Below are positions 25,650 through 33,926 of a stretch of DNA of 64,000 nt, piece by piece (position 1 is the first letter of the stretch; each line of letters starts with the position of its first letter). The position numbers were made by a program, and so were the translations under genes. Under the pieces are notes generated by a model that saw only the letters and a list, made by a program, of their open reading frames with translations, was not told the DNA's origin and did not search any database. Source of the stretch: Epilithonimonas caeni DSM 17710 (lineage in GTDB: Bacteria > Bacteroidota > Bacteroidia > Flavobacteriales > Weeksellaceae); assembly GCF_000426465.1 (NCBI RefSeq), contig NZ_AUFK01000009.1, positions 1 through 64,000 of the forward strand. Direction: 5' to 3'.

Positions 25650-26672
25650 TTGAATCCAACCAACGAAATATTATTTTTTTTCAGTCTGTTAGGAGCTTTC
25701 AACGGAGTATTCCTTTCGGTATATTTTAGTCTGGTAGCTAAAAAGAGAGGAAACCGATATTATTTTTTAGCTCTTTTGATACTGATGTTGAGCATTCGGG
25801 TTATTAAATCCGTTTTCTTTCATTTCAACTCTCATTTGTCGGATGTTTTCATTCAGATAGGTCTTTCATCCTGCGTTCTTGTAGGACCATCTTTGTATTT
25901 ATATATTTCCTATGACCGAAAAACAAACCGGATCATCCATATTGTTCCATTTATTATTGTTGTTGGTCTTTTGGGTGTTTTATATCCTTATTCTGAATAT
26001 CGGGAACTTTGGAGCCAATGGATCGTCAGAGGTATCTATCTCCAATGGTTGATCTATATCGTTGCATCTTTACAATATATAAAACCAGTTATCGGGAAGA
26101 TAAAGGACAAACAGAAATTAGATAATATCGATATTTGGCAGCTAAGTATTGTGATCTGTATTTTTCTGATCTGGCTGGCCTACAGCACGGCTGCATACAC
26201 CTCGTATATTGTAGGAGCTTTGTCTTTTTCATTTTTATTTTATCTTGTTTTTCTGTTGGTTATATTCAGAAATTCAAAACAGCCTATTTTTTATCAGGAA
26301 AAAGAACGGTACAAAAACAAAGTGATCAGTGAGATAAATATTAGTAGAATTGAGAAGCTATTACCTTCTGTTATCGAAAAAGAAATGTTCCTCGACCCTG
26401 ATCTTACACTTGACCAGGTTGCAAAAGAGCTGAAAATATCCAAACATATATTATCGCAATATCTTAATGAGAGATTGAACAAATCCTTTTCTACCTTTAT
26501 CAACGAGCATAGAATTGAAAAAGCAAAAGTACTTCTGCGAAACAATAGCAATTATTCTGTAGAAAGCATAGGCTATGAAAGTGGCTTTAGTTCTAAATCT
26601 TCCTTTTTCACGGCATTTAAGAAAATAACGGGAAAAACGCCTTCAGAATTTCAACGATCCTGGGTTAATTGA
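25650..26672 (+). CDS. AraC-family regulator with N-terminal multi-helix membrane domain
   Basis: The 340-residue protein has seven predicted membrane helices in its first 210 residues (for example FFFSLLGAFNGVFLSVYFSLV, IVPFIIVVGLLGVLYPY, LSFSFLFYLVFLLVIF), then a C-terminal AraC HTH pair (LDQVAKELKISKHILSQYLNERLN ... FINEHRIEKAK ... SIGYESGFSSKSSFFTAFKKITGKTPSEFQ). A membrane sensor joined directly to AraC DNA binding is known in Bacteroidota. The only early start codon in frame is a TTG; an ATG 8 bp earlier (25642) opens a three-codon ORF whose TGA overlaps the TTG. Start assignment is therefore uncertain. The DJ-1/NTF2 gene follows. Confidence 0.8.
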   Translation: MNPTNEILFFFSLLGAFNGVFLSVYFSLVAKKRGNRYYFLALLILMLSIRVIKSVFFHFNSHLSDVFIQIGLSSCVLVGPSLYLYISYDRKTNRIIHIVPFIIVVGLLGVLYPYSEYRELWSQWIVRGIYLQWLIYIVASLQYIKPVIGKIKDKQKLDNIDIWQLSIVICIFLIWLAYSTAAYTSYIVGALSFSFLFYLVFLLVIFRNSKQPIFYQEKERYKNKVISEINISRIEKLLPSVIEKEMFLDPDLTLDQVAKELKISKHILSQYLNERLNKSFSTFINEHRIEKAKVLLRNNSNYSVESIGYESGFSSKSSFFTAFKKITGKTPSEFQRSWVN

Positions 26673-26794
26673 GTACAGTTTTATAAATCAGAACTCCGAA
26701 TTGATAGGCTAAAACTAATGTTGATGCCAAGTTTATCAGTTTTGTAAAGAATTTAATTTATGAAACTATGATCAATTGCAGTCAAATCAATACA

Positions 26795-27910
26795 ATGAAA
26801 AAAAGGTCTTTAATGATGATCTTTTTTCTGACTTTATCACACTTCCACGCCCAGAACAAGATTCTATTTGTAACTTCCAACCAGGATCATTACGGCAATA
26901 CAAAGATCAATGCTTCTAACCATTTTGAAGAGATCATTGTTCCTTATGATGTTTTTAAAAAGGCAGGCTATCTGGTCGATTTCGTAAGCCCAAAAGGCGG
27001 CCCAATCCCTGTTGGATATATCAATACTTCCGACAGTTTACAAAAACGGTATTTATATGATGGCTGGTTTATGGATAAGCTGGAACATACTATGAATCCA
27101 ACAGAAATAGCGGCCGAAAACTATGATGCTATTTTTTATAGCGGTGGCGGCGCAGCTATGTATGGCGTTCCGGAAGATAAAGATATTCAGAAAATTGCGG
27201 CTGGAATTTACGCCAGAAATGGTGTGATTTCCACGATCTGTCACGGAACTGCCGGTATTGCCTTCTTAAAAAATGAAAACGGAGAATCGTTGTATGCAGG
27301 AAAAAAAATCACAGGTTATCCTGATCATCTGGAAAAAAAAGAAATGGAGTATTACAAAGCATTTCCGTTTTCCATAGATCAGGCTATCAAAAATAACAAG
27401 GGAAAGTTTGTCTGTTCCGAAAAAGGGAATGATGGATTTTATATTGTAGATGGTAGATTTGTGACAGGACAAGATCCAAGCTCGGCAGCGAATGTGGCTC
27501 ATAAAGTTGTTTCTATATTAAAGAAAAATTTCTCTGAAGGTCAAGCTCCGAAAAACGATGCTGAACAGATCAGGGAGATACTTTTGGATTATATAGAAGG
27601 TACCGCAAACGGGCAGCTGGAACGATTGAGAAAAGCATTCCATCCTGATTTCAATTTATACACCGTGGCAAAAGATACCTTGTGGGTTCGTTCCGGCCAA
27701 CAATATATTTCGAACTTCAAGGTGGGAGAAAAAAACAATCGGAAAGGTCAGATTATCTCCATTGATATAGAAAATGATGCTGCTATTGCAAAAGCAAAAA
27801 TTTCTGTACCCGGCAGAATTTTTACAGATTATTTCCTGATACTGAAATACCAGGGTGCATGGAAGATAGTCCACAAAAGTTATAGTTGGAGGGAAGTACC
27901 TAAGGAATGA
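26795..27910 (+). CDS. Secreted DJ-1/PfpI-type protein fused to an NTF2-like (lumazine-binding) domain
   Basis: This 371-residue protein has a signal peptide (MKKRSLMMIFFLTLSHFHAQ) and a class I glutamine amidotransferase-like domain at about residues 22-240. That domain has the nucleophile elbow ICHGTAG, an upstream FYSGGGAAMYG, and a D-F-V-S-P-K-G-G segment, as in Hsp31/glyoxalase III relatives. The last 120 residues form an NTF2/SnoaL-like domain (IREILLDYIEGTANGQLERL ... FHPDFNLYTV ... FLILKYQGAWKIVHKSYSW), the Lumazine_bd_2 type. Both fused and exported is unusual because most DJ-1 proteins are cytosolic. An ATG at 26768 would hide the signal peptide behind nine polar residues, so 26795 is preferred. 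Confidence 0.82.
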   Translation: MKKRSLMMIFFLTLSHFHAQNKILFVTSNQDHYGNTKINASNHFEEIIVPYDVFKKAGYLVDFVSPKGGPIPVGYINTSDSLQKRYLYDGWFMDKLEHTMNPTEIAAENYDAIFYSGGGAAMYGVPEDKDIQKIAAGIYARNGVISTICHGTAGIAFLKNENGESLYAGKKITGYPDHLEKKEMEYYKAFPFSIDQAIKNNKGKFVCSEKGNDGFYIVDGRFVTGQDPSSAANVAHKVVSILKKNFSEGQAPKNDAEQIREILLDYIEGTANGQLERLRKAFHPDFNLYTVAKDTLWVRSGQQYISNFKVGEKNNRKGQIISIDIENDAAIAKAKISVPGRIFTDYFLILKYQGAWKIVHKSYSWREVPKE

Positions 27911-28007
27911 TTATTTTGTAATGGAACACAATAGGTAGACTACATTGAGTTAGAAGGTTGGAATTTATCAAGCAAAGTTGTGCACATCTTAGAAAAGAGC
28001 TATAACA

Positions 28008-28090
28008 AAGTAAAACTTACCCATCGTCAAGTAGATTTAGCTTTCTTATAATTAATTTTGGATGATCTAATTAAAAAAATATGAAAGAAA
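28008..28090 (+). repeat. 84-bp direct repeat, copy 2 (leader of the CPBP gene)
   Basis: This is the functional-looking counterpart of 25522-25605. It lies immediately upstream of, and includes, the first codons of the CPBP protease gene. The two copies bracket a 2.4-kb segment holding the araC and DJ-1/NTF2 genes. Confidence 0.8.
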
Positions 28091-28770
28091 GAAAACGAAC
28101 CGGGAGTATTGTCGTTTTTTATGCTATTGCCATTCTGTTTCGCTTTTTAGCGGTCAAAACCAGCCTGTTTGATTTTACCGATAATCAATTTATACAAATT
28201 TTACTCCGTGGAATTGGTCCTGCTATCGGTGCTTTTGTTTCGGTTAAATTGTTTAATATTCCATTAAACCTATCTTTGAAGGGAAAATACAGCAACGTAC
28301 TTTTGCCTTTGCTTGTTTTCTGGATACTTCCTGTTATTCTCATTGGAACGGTCAGTTATATTCAGCAGGGACAATTTCCCTTTGTATTGCTTTTCACGGT
28401 TTTGATCTATGGCTTATTGGAAGAGATCGGCTGGCGTGGATTTTTGCAGGAACAACTGAAAGATCTTCCGAAGCTTCAAAGCGTGATCATTATCGCCGTT
28501 TTATGGTTTATCTGGCATCTGAACTTTAAATTCACCACTTCCAATGTGATCTTTCTTGGTATCTTGTTTTTAGGTACTTGGGGAATTGGCAAAGTGTACA
28601 GCAATAACTATTCATTACTTGCAGTTGCTGGATTTCATTCTCTGAATAATTTTTTCAGAAATGGTCTTCATCAGACAGAATTGATACTAATTGCTGTTTT
28701 GCTTATCATCTGGATAGGCTTTATCATACGCTATAACCGGGTTTATAGAAAACACCAAGATATACAATAA
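28081..28770 (+). CDS. CPBP family intramembrane metalloprotease (Abi/CAAX-type)
   Basis: This 229-residue polytopic membrane protein has the three CPBP motifs: EEIGWRG (EExxxR), the HLNF of WHLNF, and HSLNN near the C-terminus, whose Glu and His residues bind the catalytic metal. About seven membrane helices are visible. Members cleave in or near the membrane and serve in peptide maturation or bacteriocin self-immunity; the role here is unknown. It starts a same-strand series of hydrolase genes and is 14 bp upstream of the serine hydrolase gene. Confidence 0.86.
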   Translation: MKERKRTGSIVVFYAIAILFRFLAVKTSLFDFTDNQFIQILLRGIGPAIGAFVSVKLFNIPLNLSLKGKYSNVLLPLLVFWILPVILIGTVSYIQQGQFPFVLLFTVLIYGLLEEIGWRGFLQEQLKDLPKLQSVIIIAVLWFIWHLNFKFTTSNVIFLGILFLGTWGIGKVYSNNYSLLAVAGFHSLNNFFRNGLHQTELILIAVLLIIWIGFIIRYNRVYRKHQDIQ

Positions 28771-28784
28771 TACAATAAAATACT

Positions 28785-30314
28785 ATGGATATAAATAAAA
28801 AGCTGCTTTTAACCGGTGTTATTCTTTTGTTATTGGTCAAGATTTCCGGGCAATCAAAAGGAAAGATGATCGATGATTATTTCAATACATTGGTTAAAAA
28901 CCAACAATTTAGTGGTAATGTTTTGGTAGTTGATAACAATGAGGTCGTGTATGAAAGATCCTTTGGGTTCTCAGATCACACAACTAAAGCACCAAATACA
29001 CCCGAAATCACCTTTCCCATTGCCAGTATCTCAAAAATATTTACTGCAACAGCTATTCTTCAGCTAAAGGAAAAGGGCTTACTGAAAATAACGGATCCTG
29101 TTACAAAATATCTGCCGGAGTTTCCTTATTCTGAGATAACAATCAGACATTTGCTTTCACATACCTCAGGACTTCCGCCTTACAATGCTTTTTTTGACAA
29201 GGAGAAAAAACAAAATCCGGATAAAGTTTTCACCAACAAGGATTTTCTTCCTGGAGTTATTGCAAACAAACAGCCACTTGTCTATCAACCGGGCGAAAAA
29301 GGGAACTATGACAATATCAACTACCTTATTCTTGCTTTGATCGTTGAAAAGGTCTCGGGGACATCATATGAAAAATACATTGAAAAAAATATCCTTAAGC
29401 CGGCAGGGATGAAGGAAACCGTGCTTTTCCCTTTACCGGAACAGTTCAACAGAGCCGAGATAAAAAATTATGCATTTCCTCACGTTTATCTTCATTTGTA
29501 TGATGAGGATCCTGTAAGGTCCAGTTCGATTCCTTATGTGAAAGAATATTGGCGTTCTTACGGGTTTAGAGGTTTTGCCGATTATGTAAGCACGATCCGG
29601 GACCTTTGGAAGTTTGACAAAGCGCTTTACAATAACACGCTGTTAAAACAAGAGACTCTGGAAGAAGCATTCGTTCCGGTAAAATTAAATAACGGTAAAA
29701 ATAATCCCGATGAATTTGGACTAGGCTGGGAAATCGAAAAAGACTCTACAATGGGAAAATTGGTGTATCACAGTGGAGCAGCGATGGGTCTGAGTTCCAA
29801 TATCCTTAGAAATGTCACCAAACATCAGACCGTCATCCTATTTGATAACGCCCATTTCAATGCCCATGAAAACGCTACAAAGGTCATGATGCTTCTGAAC
29901 AGCAAAAAAGTAGAAACACCCAAAAAGAGCATTGCCAGGATCTATGGAAATATTTTATACAACAAAGGGGCAACAGAAGCGAGAGAGACTTTGGAAAGCT
30001 TAAGAAAAGATACGCTTAATTATTATCTGAGCGAGAATGAAATGAATGCTCTCGGATATGATTTTATGGGCAACAACAATCCTTACCATTTGCCGGAGAA
30101 ACATTTCTATAAACAAGCTATTGAAACATTCAAAACAAATACAGATCTTTTCCCCAACAGCTGGAATACCTATGACAGTTATGCGGAAGCACTTCTGGAA
30201 AGCGGCCAAAAAGAAGAAGCTGTCAAAATGTATCAAAAGTCGATTGACCTCAATCCCGATAACAAAAATGGTAAAAAAGTGTTGGAAGGACTTTTGGGAA
30301 AGCAGAAAAATTAA
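28785..30314 (+). CDS. Class C beta-lactamase-like serine hydrolase with C-terminal TPR
   Basis: The 509-residue protein has a signal peptide (LLLTGVILLLLVKISGQ). The hydrolase domain has the catalytic triad motifs S-x-x-K (Ser81-Ile-Ser-Lys84), Y-x-N (Tyr175-Asp-Asn177) and HSG near residue 325 in place of KTG. It has the HLLSHTSGLPPY motif typical of esterase/D-aminopeptidase-type members rather than resistance enzymes. From about residue 440 it carries TPR helices (NTYDSYAEALLESGQKEEAVKMY). It is expected in the periplasm, acting on peptides or esters. It is the second gene of the hydrolase series. Confidence 0.87.
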   Translation: MDINKKLLLTGVILLLLVKISGQSKGKMIDDYFNTLVKNQQFSGNVLVVDNNEVVYERSFGFSDHTTKAPNTPEITFPIASISKIFTATAILQLKEKGLLKITDPVTKYLPEFPYSEITIRHLLSHTSGLPPYNAFFDKEKKQNPDKVFTNKDFLPGVIANKQPLVYQPGEKGNYDNINYLILALIVEKVSGTSYEKYIEKNILKPAGMKETVLFPLPEQFNRAEIKNYAFPHVYLHLYDEDPVRSSSIPYVKEYWRSYGFRGFADYVSTIRDLWKFDKALYNNTLLKQETLEEAFVPVKLNNGKNNPDEFGLGWEIEKDSTMGKLVYHSGAAMGLSSNILRNVTKHQTVILFDNAHFNAHENATKVMMLLNSKKVETPKKSIARIYGNILYNKGATEARETLESLRKDTLNYYLSENEMNALGYDFMGNNNPYHLPEKHFYKQAIETFKTNTDLFPNSWNTYDSYAEALLESGQKEEAVKMYQKSIDLNPDNKNGKKVLEGLLGKQKN

Positions 30315-30372
30315 ATGCTATCCAAGATAATCAAAGAATACTACGCTTCCAATCATCTTATAGAGCAAGACA

Positions 30373-31839
30373 ATGACAGATTCAAAACAAGGAAATTATT
30401 CTATCAAATCGGTGTTGATAATTATAATATGGATAAGTTCAACGCTGAACGTCTTCGGACAGGCAAAGAAACCTGAACCTGATCAGAAGTATCCGGCGGA
30501 TAGTTTACGTCAATGGACATCAGGATTGATGGATGAGATCAGCAAAAAACATCCCGAATTCTACAGATATACGGATAAGGGAAAATTTGGATTGCTGATC
30601 GATTCCACTCAACAAAGTATCCAGGATTCTTTGACCCAACTGCAATATTACAGGAAGCTGAAACCATTGTTTGCCAAGATCGGATGTCTCCACACCGGAA
30701 TTGAGCTGCCTGAAGAATCTAAAACTTATCTTAATTCTAGTAACCTAATTCCGTTGGAACTTTTTGTAGAAGCCAAAACTCATAAAGTACTGGTTTCAAA
30801 AAATTACTCGGACAAAAAAAATATTCAGATAGGTGGTGAAGTGGTTTCAATTAATGGAACTCCGATTTCAGTGATATTAAATAAATTGCTCGCTGCTATT
30901 CCATCAGACGGATACAACCAAACGGAAAAAATCCTTTTGCTGAATTACAGATTTCCATTTTGGTATCAGGAAATAATAGATGCGCCCAAAGTTTTTAAAG
31001 TTGTTGTGAGATCAGAAAACACCGAGCAGACCTTTGATTTAAACGATGCTTCCCAAGATGTATTTCCTCCTTTGGGAAAACTTGAAAAGAATTATAGCTT
31101 GCCACTTGAGTTCGAGGTGAAAGATGGGATAGCTATTTTAAAAATTCATTCCTTCGCCGATACTGCAATAAAGCAAGGTGGGCAGAATTTTAAGAAATTT
31201 GTCAAGGACGTATTCCAGACTCTGCAACAGCAGAATATCAAAGATCTTATCATTGACGTACGGAACAATACTGGAGGAACGGATGATAATGCAGCTTTGC
31301 TGGCCTCTTTCTTTTTCGACAAGACATTCAGATACTGGGATAAGATCGAAGTTACAGAAGCTGTAGCTAAAGAGATCAAGGGTTTCAACAAGATGTTCTA
31401 CAAAAAACCGGAAGAAAATAAAGGGTTGTATCTCTGGAAAAAATCCTGGATCACAAAAGAGTTTGATTACTACGAGCCGCAGGAACCTGCCAAGATGAAT
31501 TTTAAAGGGAATAGCTACCTGCTGACCAATGGTCTTTGCCTTTCATCCTGTGCTGATTTTACGGCAGTAATGTCATATAACAAAAAAGCGGTAGTGATCG
31601 GGCAGGAAACGGGTGGCGGTTATCAGGGCAATACAAGCGGGATGCTGAGCAAGGCTACAATTCCAACCGGGCTGGTCATTACTATACCTTTACAGAAATA
31701 CACCAATGCGGTTGACCTGAATAAAAACTTCGGCCGCGGAACAATACCGGATCATGAAATAGCAACTACATTCGAAAATTGGATAGGTAATAAGGACGTA
31801 GAAATGGATTATGCTATTCAATTAATTAATAAAAAGTAA
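30373..31839 (+). CDS. S41 family (C-terminal processing-type) peptidase
   Basis: This 488-residue protein has an N-terminal signal/anchor (SVLIIIIWISSTLNVFGQ), a PDZ-like middle (IQIGGEVVSINGTPISVIL) and the S41 core: DLIIDVRNNTGGTDDNAALL, then YLLTNGLCLSSCADFTAVM with the presumed nucleophile Ser391 or Ser392, and VVIGQETGGGYQGN. The family cleaves proteins from the C-terminus or degrades tagged peptides. The Cys beside the Ser is common in the Bacteroidota branch. It follows the serine hydrolase by 58 bp. Confidence 0.85.
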   Translation: MTDSKQGNYSIKSVLIIIIWISSTLNVFGQAKKPEPDQKYPADSLRQWTSGLMDEISKKHPEFYRYTDKGKFGLLIDSTQQSIQDSLTQLQYYRKLKPLFAKIGCLHTGIELPEESKTYLNSSNLIPLELFVEAKTHKVLVSKNYSDKKNIQIGGEVVSINGTPISVILNKLLAAIPSDGYNQTEKILLLNYRFPFWYQEIIDAPKVFKVVVRSENTEQTFDLNDASQDVFPPLGKLEKNYSLPLEFEVKDGIAILKIHSFADTAIKQGGQNFKKFVKDVFQTLQQQNIKDLIIDVRNNTGGTDDNAALLASFFFDKTFRYWDKIEVTEAVAKEIKGFNKMFYKKPEENKGLYLWKKSWITKEFDYYEPQEPAKMNFKGNSYLLTNGLCLSSCADFTAVMSYNKKAVVIGQETGGGYQGNTSGMLSKATIPTGLVITIPLQKYTNAVDLNKNFGRGTIPDHEIATTFENWIGNKDVEMDYAIQLINKK

Positions 31840-31993
31840 CTGAGTTTGAATTAAGCAAAGAAAATAAACGATTAAACCGGGTATGATAGGAATTATGAAT
31901 GTAATAGTTCTGAAATGATAATTGTCTTAGTTATAGAATTCATTCCATATGTTTATAAAGAACAGTATTAATTATAATTGTTTAAATAGCCTA

Positions 31994-33739
31994 ATGAAAG
32001 TATATACAGTTATTCTCATTTTTTTGAATTTTTTACTAATACCATCAGTACAGGCTCAGCAAACATTATGGGGAAGCCAGCAGGAAAAGGAAAGTATGTA
32101 CAGCATTCAGGATAGCGTGATGATCCGTACAAGAGATGGTGCAGAGATCTCTGCAATGGTCGTGCGCAAAAAAAATGATAATGTTCCGAAACCTGTCGTG
32201 TTACAATTTACAATCTATGTACGGGATCAGGGACGGGATATGCAGTCGCTTAAAGAAGCTGCAGATAGAGGATATGTTGGTGTTATGACCTATACAAGGG
32301 GGAAGCGCTTCAGCAAATCTGAGATCTATCCGTATGAAACTGAAGGAAAAGATGCTTATGATTTTATCGACTGGATCAGCAAACAATCTTGGTGTAATGG
32401 TAAAATAGGAATGTACGGAGGGAGCTACAACGGCTTTACACAATGGGCGGCAGCTAAAAAACTTCATCCTGCCTTGAAAACGATTGTTCCGTATGTTGCC
32501 AACCGCCCCGGAATGGGACTTCCCATGGAAAATAATATCTTTATCAATCCCAATTACGAATGGTCTTTTTACGTAGGAAACAATAAATATCTGGACAATA
32601 AAACGGGTGATGACCGCCAAAGGTTCCGAAATACGATGTTCAAATGGTGGGAAACCGGAGCAGCTTATAATAAAATGGATAGTATTGATGGTACACCGAA
32701 TCGACTTTTTCAACGTTGGATTAGTCATCCTGCATTTGATACTTATTGGCAGAATATGGCTCCGTATAAAAAAGATTTTGCCCGGATTAGTATTCCTGTC
32801 TTAGCATTCGATGGTTATTATAATGATTCCCAAAATTCAGGAATTTATTACCTGCGTGAACTCAATAAATACAGTCCTCAGACGCCGGCTTACCTGGTGA
32901 TCGGTCCTTATGGCCATTTCGGAACGCAAATGGGAGGGCAGGAGATCATCAACGGATATACGGTTAGTAAAAATGCTTTGTTTCCGATCAAAGAATACAC
33001 GTATCAATGGATGGATCATATCCTGAAAGGTGCTGAAAAGCCTGCTTTTCTGAAAGATAAAATAAACTATCAGGTCATGGGGACAGATGAATGGCGAAGC
33101 GCAGCTTCATTGGAGGCTATGCATAACAGCTATTTGAAACTCTATCTAAGCGATTCTGAAGTGAGTGACAAAGACTATCTGCTAAGTTCCAATAAGCCTC
33201 GGTCCAATAAATATTTGGTTCAGAAAGTGGACCTTGCAGACCGTACAACCAGCAATAATGATTATTATCCGGATCCTATAATTAGGGAAAGTGTATCCGG
33301 TAACGGTTACGTTTTCATAAGCGAACCTCTGGATGCCATGCTGGTGAACGGATCATTCCTTGGCAATATCAAACTGAGTATTAACAAAAAAGATCTAGAT
33401 CTGGGGGTGACCCTTTACGAACTCACTCCTGAAGGAAAATATTTTCACCTTTCTTACTATATCGGAAGGGCAAGCTATGCCAAGGACAATACTAAAAGAC
33501 AATTGCTGACTCCCGGTAAAAAAGAAACTATCACTTTTGAGAATACTCACCTGATCAGCAAACAGCTACAGGAAGGAAGTCGATTGGTCATTGTGCTGAA
33601 CGTCAACAAAAACCCTTTCTCGGAATTGAATTACGGAAGCGGAAAAACCGTAACTGCCGAAACCATTGCCGATGCAAAAGAACCTTTGATCATCCAGTGG
33701 TTTAACGATAGTTTTGTTGAGATTCCTGTTTTGAAATAA
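31994..33739 (+). CDS. CocE/NonD family hydrolase (X-Pro dipeptidyl peptidase-like)
   Basis: This 581-residue protein has a signal peptide (VYTVILIFLNFLLIPSVQAQ). The alpha/beta hydrolase domain begins VMIRTRDGAEISAMVVRKK and has the nucleophile elbow GGSYNG with Ser144. It has the S15-type cap and, from about residue 340, the C-terminal jelly-roll (LYLSDSEVSD ... LLTPGKKETITF ... GSRLVIVLNVNKNPF). Relatives cleave X-Pro peptides, glutaryl amides or esters. Being exported, it may process peptides in the periplasm. The ATG at 31949 would put 15 polar residues before the signal peptide, so 31994 is chosen. Confidence 0.86.
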   Translation: MKVYTVILIFLNFLLIPSVQAQQTLWGSQQEKESMYSIQDSVMIRTRDGAEISAMVVRKKNDNVPKPVVLQFTIYVRDQGRDMQSLKEAADRGYVGVMTYTRGKRFSKSEIYPYETEGKDAYDFIDWISKQSWCNGKIGMYGGSYNGFTQWAAAKKLHPALKTIVPYVANRPGMGLPMENNIFINPNYEWSFYVGNNKYLDNKTGDDRQRFRNTMFKWWETGAAYNKMDSIDGTPNRLFQRWISHPAFDTYWQNMAPYKKDFARISIPVLAFDGYYNDSQNSGIYYLRELNKYSPQTPAYLVIGPYGHFGTQMGGQEIINGYTVSKNALFPIKEYTYQWMDHILKGAEKPAFLKDKINYQVMGTDEWRSAASLEAMHNSYLKLYLSDSEVSDKDYLLSSNKPRSNKYLVQKVDLADRTTSNNDYYPDPIIRESVSGNGYVFISEPLDAMLVNGSFLGNIKLSINKKDLDLGVTLYELTPEGKYFHLSYYIGRASYAKDNTKRQLLTPGKKETITFENTHLISKQLQEGSRLVIVLNVNKNPFSELNYGSGKTVTAETIADAKEPLIIQWFNDSFVEIPVLK

Positions 33740-33926
33740 CCAACCCTTCCGGTTCCGGAGTACCGAATCTCTAAGCAAGTTTGGTTGGTAATCTGATTTT
33801 AAAGTACTTCAATGTGATTTTGGACAACAAAAAGGAATATTGTATCTGAAAATTTATTCAATAATGAAACTTATTTAAACTGTGAAAGCTATCTGAAATA
33901 AATTTCAAACAAATAATTATCTGCCA

